NCBI RefSeq assembly: GCF_019059575.1
Contig: NW_024881966.1
Coordinates: 124,001-188,000 of the forward strand
Length of the DNA: 64,000 nt
Reading direction: 5' to 3'
From: Amphibalanus amphitrite
Lineage: Eukaryota > Arthropoda > Thecostraca > Balanomorpha > Balanidae
Below the pieces are notes generated by a model. It searched no databases. It saw nothing but the letters and a program-made list of their open reading frames with translations, and was not told the DNA's origin. Position numbers and translations under genes: made by a program. Of the stretch, positions 10,401-20,413 are shown in pieces (position 1 is the first letter of the stretch; every line of letters starts with the position of its first letter).

Positions 10401-10547
10401 ACTCGATCAGATGTGTGTCCATGTAGCCCTGAGGCTGGTAGGTATATGTAGTGCTCTGCGCGTGCACGTGCGCACAGGGGCGTCGCCACGGATCCCCAAC
10501 TTGTACGGACATATTCTGTCAGCCGTAATACTCGTCAGATGCGTTAA

Positions 10548-11435
10548 CCCTCGCCCGTATAGGGGGGGGGGTCGAACGGACCCCCCCCCCATGGTTTTTC
10601 GCGAATAACTCGCGTAAAAAGCGGCCGATCGCGACGAAACTTTCAGTACCCTCGCGTTAATCAATTTTACACCTACCCTGAAAATTTCATGACCCTGACC
10701 CCAATGACCTTTGACCTGTGACCTACTTTTCGAGACTATGTTTGGCCGGAATCGCGATTCGGCGTATGTCGGCTCGCATTAGCCGCGCGTTTGCAGTCTT
10801 TTCGTGGTTTCAAGCGTTCAAACATGTGATATGATGCTGCCCCCATGCATTAGGGTGGGTGTCAAGGTCACCTGAAGGTCAGGTCAGGTCATTGACCTTT
10901 GGTGATCTCGGTTCACTTTTTCGAGTTTTACATGTTTCTAGGCCAGTTTTTGGAGCTGAATTCGAATTTAGCAGCCATATGAACATTTACGAAGTAGTTT
11001 TGGTGCCTTCGTAACATGTTACGAAGCTGTCAGAGGCGGTTGACACCTACTAGGAATATCCGGCAGGACCCCTACTGGTTGACCTGACCTGACCTGACCC
11101 GACCTGCACTAAATGCATAAAGACATCATCTGTGATCAAAACTAACATGATATTCGTGATCAGCGCCCCGAAAAACCCCATAGCAGCCACACTTTACGAC
11201 GTTCTAACAGGTCCCGATTTTCCCGACTTTTGGGTCATTGACCTGACCTGCAAGGTCAACCAATGACCTAGGACCTTAAAATTAGGTATCATCGGCTTCC
11301 TCTCGTCACGGGCAACACGCTCGTTTTTTCCGCGAAGCTCTAGCTTGATCAGGGGCGAAACGGCAAGGGGGGGGGTCCAACGGACCCCCCCCCCTTATAC
11401 GTTCGCGGCTGGAAAAACACCAATACGGGCGAGGG
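10548..11435. mobile_element. TTAA-flanked non-autonomous element B
   Basis: TTAA at 10,544-10,547 and 11,436-11,439. Perfect 13-bp inverted ends CCCTCGCCCGTAT / ATACGGGCGAGGG. Left: G10, TCGAACGGA, C10, then a TTTTTCGCGAATAACTCGCG segment; right: G9, TCCAACGGA, C-run. The interior is non-coding with AGGTCA clusters at about 10,870-10,890 and 11,240-11,270. Same family as element A but with CCCTCGC ends. Confidence 0.8.
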
Positions 11436-11439
11436 TTAA

Positions 11440-11490
11440 CCCACGCGGACCCAGGGAGGGTGTTTTTCGTCCTCCCCCCCCCCCCACATA
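11440..11490 (+). mobile_element. Left end of a further TTAA element abutting element B
   Basis: Right after the TTAA that closes element B comes CCCACGCGGACCCAGGG and a C12 run, the left-end style of this family. No matching right end was found downstream, so it is a solo or decayed end sharing one TTAA with element B. Confidence 0.45.
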
Positions 11491-11499
11491 CACACCTCG

Positions 11500-12750
11500 G
11501 ACGAATAGTTGCGATAGCCCCCGAATGCCTAGTGGTTTTGGGGAAAAAATAGAAACACATTTTACATGCATTGTTTGCTTTTTCATATTTCGTCTCTTTT
11601 TGTCCTTATCCTACCTATCCATTGTCAGCCCTGGGTACTCAGCGGACGTCACTAGCCATGCTATCTGTCTGCTGGGTCCCCAGGGGTAACCTTTTTACTA
11701 ATACCTGTGGTGGCGGGCTGTCCATAGCTAAAAAAAGAGCGGGGAGTGATGTGACCTAATGTGCTTGAATTCCCCTCGTTGAATGAAGTTCTATGGTATT
11801 TAACGTAGCCAGGTCACATGGGCATGGAAGGGCACTCCTGCATACCTGTTCCACTATGTTTCACGTGGGGGGCAATTCAATAGGTATGGGACAAAAAAAA
11901 AAAGAATTGATACCAACCTACATTAGGTCAAAGGGTTAGCGACATTAGGTCAAAGGTTAGGTTAGCGACCCCGAGCTGCGGCTTTTTTGCAGATTTCTTC
12001 ACCAAAAAAGGTCCTAGACTTAAAGCAGTGGTACTATTGGTCTCAAGATAAGGGTCCAGGCGACCTGTAGGTTTGATGCGGTGAATACCCCCACCTTCGC
12101 CACACTCGCTCGGTGCTACGGAGGTCCGATTTCGCGACCGGTCACCTGTACTTGTAGACTGTGCCGCATGACATAGCAGTCGAGCGGGCCAGCGGAGCTT
12201 AGGCGGAAACTAGCGCCGCGTTTGACAGAGAAGGACGTTCACCATTCCGGCGGGAGGGCCGCTCGCCATTTTAACTCCATGTAGCGTCTCGCTGACAATG
12301 AAAGACACTACAGGACAACACTACAGGGTTCGGCAAAAGTTATGTCCACTACCTATGACAACACTTAAGGATAAAACTTATGCCGGACCATGTAGCTCAC
12401 GCATCATTCATTGCAGTTTCACCTTAGACTGCAACACGTGGCAATTTGTTTAGGACATAGCAATTAATGCTGTCATGATCGGCATACCGCCGAGTACGTC
12501 ACTATTTGCATATATCATTATCTTAACGATTGCATATTTCAACCTTCATAACTTTTAATTTCCTACTGTTTCATATAATTTCATTTATGGCGCTGAACAA
12601 GTGTTGAACAGTTCATTTCAATAACTGCATTGTTAAACCTCCGGTAGGGTTAACCATTAAACAATATGTTAAGTGTTACTCTAGCCCCGTTGGCTATGTG
12701 TTCGCTTTATAATTCTATCAAACGTGATATCATTCCAAGAAAGCACTAAT
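11500..12750. other. Intervening sequence without recognisable gene
   Basis: No supported coding sequence. It holds a copy of a 75-bp repeat found inverted at 46.4 kb, and TACAGGG-type phrases near 12,320 that recall mariner-like ends, without a partner end. Confidence 0.4.
12030..12103 (+). repeat. 75-bp interspersed repeat, copy 1
   Basis: Runs from GTACTATTGGTCTCAAGATA to the GCGGTGAATACCC phrase. A near-identical inverted copy lies at 46,434-46,509. It belongs to a longer repeat not otherwise recognised. Confidence 0.6.
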
Positions 12751-12757
12751 AGTGCAG

Positions 12758-13675
12758 CCCTCGCCCGTAAAGTAAACGGTGTTTTGTCACCTTCGCCCAT
12801 GCGGGGGGAGGGGGGGTTGGTGCGACCCCCTGGCGTTTGAAAGCGGAGCGTCGTAGAGCTTAGCGGAAAAGACCAACGGATTGCTCTCCACGAGATCTCG
12901 CGATTGGTGGCATATTTTTTGGTCCTAGGTCAACATTTGACCTAATTATGACCAGTCAAAGGTCAAATTTTCGAAAAAATCTAACTTTTTTCAGATTTCC
13001 GCGCCGATTGCGGCAAACCGGTAAGAGATATCGACTTGAAACCTTCACTATCGTGATCCTTGATCAATTCTCTATCGTTTGGTGTGTATTTCGATGTCAT
13101 ATCTCTAAAAATGATGCGTTGGGAGCATCGGAAGTCTGCAAGGTCATTTGTGCAGTGGGTCACGTCAGGCGTGTGACGTCACTGACCTGACCCTGACCCA
13201 AAATGAACTACAAGAAACAACCGATGATGCCTGAAATGGATAGCAAATTCGAATTCAGGGCATCAAAATACCCCGAAAAGGCATACAAGTGCAAGAAGTC
13301 ATTACAGGTCAACCGAGGTCACTGACCTTACCTTGACCTTTAGTAACCTTCAAAATGTCAACGGACACTGTGCCAATGTCAAATCAGCCACCTATGATTC
13401 TAAAACAATCCATCAGTGTGTCAGGTCAGTCGGCATTTATACCAATGTGAAGCAATCTCCAATTTAGCGTAAATCTGGCCGGAGGTTGTTCCCTTTATGA
13501 CATCATAATTCCGTGACCTGACATGACCTTGACAAAAAAAATACCAAAAGTTTCGCAAAAGATGCCCCATAGGGTACTGAAAATTTGAGCACGCTATCTG
13601 AAATGGTTCGGCGTGTAGCTGAGAAAAACCTCAGGGGGGGGTTCACCACCCCCCCCCCCCCTACATGGGCGAGGG
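12758..13675. mobile_element. Element C of the TTAA family, target site decayed
   Basis: The left end CCCTCGCCCGTAAAGTAAACGG and right end ending GGGCGAGGG match element F (34.86-35.80 kb) in inverted orientation, including the AGCTTAGCGGAAAAGACCAA segment. G-run/C-run hairpins lie inside both ends. The flanks are GCAG and GGTA instead of TTAA, so it is older or was rearranged. Non-coding, with several TGACCT clusters. Confidence 0.65.
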
Positions 13676-14375
13676 GTAGAGTGTAGAAGCCATTCCCACT
13701 GATGGGACTCGAAGCGATGCAGCTAGGTAATGCATAAGGCTGATTGGCGAACTTCAGCTGGTAGACAAGACAAGGAAACGTTCTCAAAAATCAAATCCAC
13801 ACGTAACAAACGTATTTCAAGAGTGCACGTATCTCGTTGTCGTTGTATCCGTTATTCCTCGTCGGACCTATCGGCTTTCTGAATACCGAGAGACGTCTAG
13901 AGTGTGTGTGTGCGTGGGGGGGGGGGGGAACCCCGCCGCCGTTTCGCCCATTAAGCCTTGCAAACAAAAACAACACCCAACGATTCACAATCAAGTTAAA
14001 AGTGTCAGATCAGCATGTGACCTCTGAGGTCAGGTCACGTGCACAAGTGCAGGGTGTTCATTAGCGAATGACGTAAAGTAAGCCCCCTCTGGAGCCCCAA
14101 ATGATCGCCGGCCATTGTGCAGCCGAAGCCTTCAACGACTCACGGCAGCGTTTAGTTCATCAAGGGTCTTGGACTCTTGAGTTCGCTCCGCAATTTGAGT
14201 TGCTTGAGGTTAAACGGTGAAGTCCAAGCAGGAGAAATCCAGACTGCAGAGTGACCAGGGGTGCTGGGATCTTGTTCAGTTGCTCGAAAGTGCAGAGAGT
14301 CTAGCAATTCTTTAGTAATCTGACTAGTATTCACGTTCGCAATGGCTTAAGAAACCTGGGAAGGCATTTTTAAAT
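13676..14375. other. Intervening sequence without recognisable gene
   Basis: Contains a short GT run leading into a G12 tract at about 13,900-13,928, and one AGGTCAGGTCACGTGC phrase near 14,025. No coding signal. Confidence 0.4.
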
Positions 14376-14383
14376 ATATGGAC

Positions 14384-14652
14384 TTGTGATGTCAATTACA
14401 GAAAGTCGTGATACCGATACCAAACCAAATACCAACAGGAACCGTGGGAAAATACCGAAACCGAACCGATTACCGACTTGGGAATATCAGGGAAATGCCA
14501 AGTTTTTACCAAAGTCACAGTCTCTTTTACAGTAGCGAGGATTCACAATACCAACAAAAAACCAAATGTGTTAGCCTCGAAACGCCAAATACCAAGTTGG
14601 TATCGGTTTGGTATCGGTATGCCAAAAAGTTGGTATTTGATTGACATCTCTA
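14384..14652. mobile_element. hAT-type MITE with 8-bp target duplication
   Basis: Flanked by a perfect 8-bp direct repeat ATATGGAC (14,376-14,383 and 14,653-14,660). Imperfect inverted ends TTGTGATGTCAATTAC and ATTGACATCTCTA. Both halves are filled with TACCAA/TTGGTA words, probably binding sites for the transposase. Too short to encode a protein. A second copy in the other orientation is at 57,589-57,850. 8-bp duplication and this end style are hAT superfamily traits. Confidence 0.8.
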
Positions 14653-14732
14653 ATATGGACAATCCTCCACAAGAAGAAACTGAACTGGAAACATTATCGT
14701 CCGATCCTAATGACCGTCATCTCCCCTGACAG

Positions 14733-14980
14733 CATGGTGTCGAAGCTGGAAGCGTGCACCTTTTGGCTCACGGCTCAGTGAAGCGGAAGAATGGTTCGAA
14801 AGGGTGATATGTGACGAAAAGTGGCTCACGCTACAGCAAGCACCCGCAAGAATAATACATGAGGCTCCTTCGCCGAAGAATCTACAAAAGTTGATTCCAT
14901 ACAAGGATGTGCACGGAGCGAAGGTCTTGGCCGAGGTCTGCCGCACGGAAAAGCAAGTTTTCTTTGAGCGACACAACTGA
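14733..14980 (+). CDS. Candidate terminal exon of an unrecognised gene
   Basis: A pyrimidine-rich acceptor (CATCTCCCCTGACAG) is followed by an open frame of 81 codons ending in TGA at 14,978. The composition looks like protein: SEAEEWFERVICDEKWLTLQ, then a Lys/Pro-rich stretch, ending VCRTEKQVFFERHN. No family recognised. No upstream exon could be linked: the hAT MITE lies about 80 bases upstream and the further sequence shows no clear donor-bounded frame. It may be the last exon of a gene lying upstream or a dead fragment. Confidence 0.35.
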
Positions 14981-15010
14981 TTTCTGTTTGTGCTATGTAA
15001 AATGTCTAAA

Positions 15011-15194
15011 GGCTGAAACAGACTCTTTCCGCGTTCAGGAAATCGCATGCGAGAGCCTATTCTAATACATTGTAATTCTTTTCGCATCAATCGCTTGCGG
15101 GAGGTGCGTGCCATTGATGCGAGCGTGTTTCCATGTATTTGAATAGGCTCTCGCATGCGATTTCCTGACTGCGGAAAGAGTCTGTTTCAGGCTT
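15011..15194. mobile_element. Foldback MITE with about 60-bp inverted ends
   Basis: The left arm begins GGCTGAAACAGACTCTTTCC and the right arm is its inverse, ending GTTTCAGGC; the match runs through CGCATGCGAGAGCCTATT. The loop itself contains smaller inverted pieces (CGCATCAATCGC / GCGATTGATGCG-like). No protein. The target duplication is not clear, so the superfamily is open. Confidence 0.7.
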
Positions 15195-15329
15195 AAGATG
15201 TATCATTCCAACGGTGAGCTGTTTATGCAATATGTCTTACGCCTCTGGCGGGGCTGACTTTATGTCATCTTTTTTTTGATGACCCTGTAATTTAGAGGAT
15301 AGCGCGTGGATGTTTAAATGCGGTTATCC

Positions 15330-15790
15330 CGCACCGTAGACAGTGTTTACAATTGCTTCACGTGCAAAGAGAGAAAATTATCAGGTGTCGTGTAACTGAA
15401 TTTTTTAAACGTCTAGTCGATTAACAAACCGTTAAACGTCTAGTAAACATTTCGTCTAGTCTGAAATATGTCGTATTTTTATATAAAATGTATTCTTTAT
15501 CATTAAGCGCCCGAAAGATATCGGCGGTACGGGATAAAATTATTTAACCGCTCGTAGGTAGAAAAATATTTCAAACGTCTCGCCTAACCGCTCGACGTTT
15601 AAAATATTTTTCTACCTACTCGCGGTTTAATATATAATAGAGGTGGCAAAACTGGAAAATTTTGGGACCCGGACCCGGACCCGGTCTGACTGGCACATTT
15701 CTGGAACCGGTCAGACCCGGTCTAAGTCAGCGTTGGAACCAGATGGACCCGTTCCTGAAATTCATTATGAAAATTGTGTACAGTTGTAGG
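15330..15790 (+). repeat. Left arm of a large inverted repeat pair (partner at 38.0-38.6 kb)
   Basis: From CCGCACCGTAGACAGTGTTT through AAACGTCTAG-rich sequence and a hairpin of about 90 bases (GTAGGTAGAAAAATATTT / AAATATTTTTCTACCTAC) to a hAT-like end TAGAGGTGGCAAAA at 15,638 followed by GGACCC words. The same series, inverted, lies at 38,030-38,628. The 8 bases left of the hAT-like end are ATATATAA, and the same 8-mer follows the partner end at 38,151. Confidence 0.7.
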
Positions 15791-16498
15791 TAAAGCAAGA
15801 AGAAAATAGTTTCTTTCCAATTGGGCATACTTGTGTTGCAAAATGCAAAGCAAAAAAACTCATGCCATGGTCATTTCACTTCGCTTCACCACAGTTTGTA
15901 TTTTAGAACCAGATTAAGGTCATATTTAAGAATATAAGAAGTAAGTAGACCAATGAATTTCATGCTAACCTAAGCCACTTTTACTACAGCTGCTAAAAAT
16001 GATGTGAACTGGCCTGGGGATCCATGGAGCAGTGCCTTCACCAGTCAGAACCTAACATCAACATGGAACAAGATAACCATACTGATACATACCTTTTCTA
16101 ATATTCTTGGTAAAAGATATTCGTTTTTAGAATTAAATTCATTAGTCCTTACAAATTTTATCAACTATCCAAGGCCCCAAACGAGAAAACATTCAAAATC
16201 AAAATAGAAACATCAAAACTTTGGGGTGCAGTTATTTTTTTACATCTTAGTTTTTGTTGCCGCGTTTTTAGACGTTTTTCGGCGCACTGTTGTTGAAATT
16301 ATACAGGCCTATTTTACAGCTATTTTTGATTCACAAAACTGCTGCAATTTTTATAACTTTTTTATTTGCATTTTGACATTTTGATGGAATTGGAATGCAT
16401 TATAAGATGTTTATTCTTAAATCTTGAATGCCAATATAATAACAATGTGAATCGAGCCACGCTCGGAGCGAAATATTACGAATCAATGAAAATAACAG
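15791..16498. other. AT-rich sequence without recognisable gene
   Basis: No coding motif or splice-supported exon. Only short chance frames. Confidence 0.4.
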
Positions 16499-16500
16499 TA

Positions 16501-17464
16501 GGGGAGAGTGGGGCACATTCGTGCAAAAAATGGATATTGAAAAAAAATGGATAAAAAACCCACATATCTGTTCTTTGGTTAGTGCAATGGCAAAATTGTT
16601 GATTGTAGTATGGAAAGGAACTATTGCAGATAGTTTTCCTCTTTAAAAGTTATCCTATAAAATTATTGCTTCCATTAGAAAAATGACTTTTATTAACTCT
16701 GAACATTTGCACGAAACTGCCCCACCTATGGGGCACATTCGTTCAAGAGATGGGGCACTTCCGTTCACCCGGCAAAATTCGAGAAATTACCGGGCATTGC
16801 CAGAAATTTACCAAAGGAAATTGGCAGGGGGTCATTTCACTTGATTCCTTTCGACAAGAATGCATTGCACAACAAATGTAGAAAGAATGGGCTGGCCAAC
16901 AAGAATGTGCCAACTGCCGGCCTCCGTGACCTCGCCAAGTTCGCGTGCATTGCTCGTCACGACGTCGCAAGCAGTCGAGACTGAGTCAGGCGAGCGTCAT
17001 TAGAGAAACCTACTACAGATAAAGTCATAAATCGCAAAAACTAAAAAAAATATGCACGAATGTGTCCCCAGGCAGTGCGTACACGAACCTGCCCCACAAC
17101 GTTATTAGTAATATATTTCAAAATTTCTTTTTGAAAAAATGACACTTTTTCAACAAACAAGTTTGCAGCAGTTCCGTGAATAGAGTGGGCTTCTTCACCC
17201 CCAATTTTGAAAAGCTGAACCACATTTCCGAGTCAGGATCACGAAAATGGATGATATGAGAAAAGTTTGGAAAGCTCACGAATATTACAAATTTGCGTTT
17301 TTATCAAGCATGACAGCAGGTACAGTGTTGTCTTCTACGGTGAACGAAGGGCGGCAATGATATACATATTTCCATAATTTACCTTGAGCTCGTGCAGTCA
17401 CTCGTGTTCCCATAAACTGCTGAAAACGAATGTGCCCCATGCACGAATGTGCCCCACTCTCCCC
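16501..17464. mobile_element. TA-flanked element with GGGGAGAGTGGGG inverted ends
   Basis: Ends are perfect inverted repeats of about 25 bases (GGGGAGAGTGGGGCACATTC...), flanked by TA on each side (16,499-16,500 and 17,465-17,466). Internal copies of GGGGCACATTCGT and GCACGAATGTG occur near both ends. No transposase is visible in 964 bases. TA duplication is compatible with Tc1/mariner-like or related families, but I cannot assign it. A second family member with the same terminal 13-mer is at 51,062-55,299. Confidence 0.7.
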
Positions 17465-17466
17465 TA

Positions 17467-18740
17467 ACCGGCAGAAAATATGTAGTTACCGCGATTGTAT
17501 AAGATAATACTATATATACCGCGTGAAATTGACAGCAGATACCACAAGAATAATAGCCTATACAAATATTGAAATAACTGAAAGCTCATAATACCCGCTT
17601 AGCACTGCTAACGCTGACCATTTTCTTCGAATATTAAATGCTTACCATACCATAACATCTGAAGATAATGAACTTGAACCTCGAAAAGCGAGTTGTCCAG
17701 TTTCAGTCTCAGTTTGTGCGGTACTGGGATACATTCATTATCAGTGAATCAAATAAAAATTGTCCGGGGCATCATGCTGTGATTATATGAACCCGTTAAT
17801 ATGTATAAGATCTAGTTATTGGCCAAACGTAACGGCCACGGACCGTAGGTTGACGACCCCGAAATTTAGCGAAATGGAGTACAAGTTCAAGCAGTTTCAA
17901 TAATGTTGGTGCGTGGAGTTGAAGAGTGATGTAAACGTGGCCACAGTCTACAAACACGATAGCAAAGATCGATTGCGCTTCGCTCAACCAGAGCCATGCT
18001 CGTTCTTGCTCATGAAACAGTGCATCCCCATTAAATGAAAAGTCTGAACGAATGCATTTAGGTTCCTACCTCTGAATCACCTTATATTGAGATCCGTTTC
18101 TTAACAAGAACACAAACGCAGCCCATCAATTTGTCAGTACTAAGGCAACAGCGTCTGACAAGTGACAACGCATCAAATGGCCAACTTCTGACACTATCTA
18201 CCAATAAGGTTACGGCAATAAAATTGCATTGCAAAATGCAAATAATATTGCACCATTTCCAAGCGCAGCTTGAAACCTAGTGCGACCAGCTAGTGTCATT
18301 TTCACAACCAAGTGCAACCAGTTAGTGTCTCGAGACACATTCCAACTGCATAGATACCGCAGTAACCCATTAGGGGCGAAAGGAAACACATGATTTGTGT
18401 ACGACCAGCGTTCTGTCAGCGTACGACGCATAAAGCAAACTGCTAAAAAAACTGCGATCCCGAACAACACAACACAGAGCTCAGAAACGAATGGTTTACA
18501 AAAGTCTACGACTGACGACATCGAAACAGTACGTTCATCGGGACTAGTCACATGACACGCTCAACCCAGCTGGGTTATGGGTACTAATTGCGCTTCAAAT
18601 TGACCTCTGGCTCTGACAGCCATTTACTTACGCTAGTTTGATGCATAAAACTGTACATTGAAACTCAAGCGGCAGCACATAGGTCTCCATCAAGGTGGTT
18701 ATATACAACAGAGCACCTCGCTAAAACGAGCGCGAGCCGC
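17467..18740. other. Intervening sequence without recognisable gene
   Basis: The frame on the minus strand at 18,210-18,551 has hydrophobic stretches but no motif or supported start. Nothing else to report. Confidence 0.35.
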
Positions 18741-18742
18741 AC

Positions 18743-18915
18743 TGTAACACTGACAGTTAACACTGAGCCAAGAGTCGTGACAGTCGCACTGCATCATATG
18801 CACGCAGATGTCGCACTCACGGCACCGTTGCTGGCACAGCACTGCGGGTGGACACGCGCGGTGCAGTAGCTCCACGGTGTGCGTCTCACCGGAGGGATTA
18901 CCAGTCTCCGACCGG
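18743..18915 (-). pseudogene. SWIM-like zinc finger fragment of a transposon-type protein
   Basis: On the minus strand an open stretch encodes THTVELLHRACPPAVLC and then CRECDICVHMMQCDCHDS, the Cys-rich C-terminal pattern of a widespread transposon-linked protein class in arthropods. A normal finger would continue with a CKHIH-type ending; here the sequence reads NCQC, so the last ligands are lost. A stop lies just upstream and no long frame exists. Likely a decayed fragment; family assignment is by pattern memory. Confidence 0.4.
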
Positions 18916-19115
18916 ACAGTCTAGGCGGGAAGTGCGGTGTCTTCAATCATGACCGCCGTCCCCGTCTCCGCGGAGTGCCGCACGGCGGCGACGCGGCGGC
19001 GTCGGATCTTGAGCTGGTGGACACTGGACTCCTGCCACAGCTGCCAGCTTCAGCCCTTCAGCATCGTGTCATCAGCAAACTCCAGCAGAGCCCCAATGCA
19101 ACTGGGAAAATAAAA

Positions 19116-19985
19116 TGTATGCTATTAAGCCAAATCAACCAAAACATTTCCTTGCAGAGGATTCTCTTTGGCAGTTCAGCAAGATCTTCTGTGACATCCA
19201 TGGACATGACCGTGACTTGTGAGGTGAATTATGAGGTGAAAGTTATTAAGAAGCAGTTTGTTTTTTAGAAAACAGCTTCAATCCATGTTTGCCTGATTCC
19301 AATCTCAAGGCAACATCTCATAGTTTTGACAGCATGAAATTTCATATGAAACCATATTGAGGTTACAATTTCCATTATCTTGTCACAAACAGTGCACTTT
19401 AATATGGATAACTAACACCAAATCATCCAACCTTGTATCTTTATCTGGTGAAACTCAAGAAACCAATAAAGCAAACAATTTCTGAGTAAAACATTTAGGC
19501 ATTTGACAAGCTCGACTACTGCCATGCAGCCTAATGCTCGTTGATTACAGATTAAATACCTACTTTTCAAATATAAATTTGGTAGTTCAATATATAATGA
19601 AATACCCAGCTCAATAGAGGCAATGATGATAATGACAGCATGTAAGCAAAGTAAAAATAAAATCAAATAATTCTTCTACAGAAAAAAAACACTTGTACCC
19701 ACTCAACTTAATTTTACTACATCACTTATTTGAATTATCAGTCATCACCAGACTTGTAAAAAAAAAACTCTATAGATATTATGCCACAAAAAATAAGCAA
19801 AGTACCTGAAATTGCATAATATAGGCACCAGCCACTGGAGCGGTATGATGGGGTCTCGTAACTTGAACGTTCAGTCTGTAAGAGCATGCCTGACTTGACT
19901 TAACGGCTTTGAGGCATCACCTTTGCAGCAGCTCCTCCTATTCTTTTTTAACACAAACTTAAACTACCTCAAATTACCATGCTAT
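19116..19985. other. AT-rich flank of the LTR element
   Basis: No coding signal. It ends in CTAT, the left half of the target duplication of the gypsy element. Confidence 0.4.
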
Positions 19986-20338
19986 TGTTAGGCACGGGCC
20001 TTGAAATGTAAACAAAAGGGTAACCAATGAGCAGGCGTGAGACAGCCGAAACGGTTATTAGCGCAATGATGATTGGTGCGGCAGTTAAACCAATGAGCGA
20101 GCGCGATGCATCTGAGGCGGCTGTGAGGAAGGCGGTCATTGGCAGTTGCGTACGGCTGGCCATGATGCGTGAACACAGAAAATTGGCGCCAGATTGTGGA
20201 GAGCCGCGTGTTGAGGCGGGTTGTGCGAGGGTGGGCTCGCGGGGTATACCGACAGGTGTTGAGAGAAATAGAGTTAAGAAGAGAAAAAGGTTTGTTTACG
20301 CTCGGCTAAGGATGAATGAAGGTTAGCACACACTAACA
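19986..20338 (+). repeat. 5' LTR of the gypsy element
   Basis: 353 bases bounded by TGTTAG...CTAACA. It should carry the promoter and polyadenylation signals for the element RNA. It contains repeated CCAATGAGC-type phrases (CCAATGAGCAGGCG, CCAATGAGCGAGCG), which resemble CCAAT boxes. It encodes no recognised protein although a 99-codon frame crosses it in both LTR copies. Confidence 0.95.
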
Positions 20339-20413
20339 TCAGCGGTGGGATATAACTTATTGCCTTTTTTATTGTGTAAAGTGTTGCAAGGCTGCGAATG
20401 AAGAAAAATCAAG

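Noticed and set aside
20027-20326. 99-residue protein encoded in each LTR
   Set aside because: No domain; the identical frame in both LTRs follows from LTR identity.
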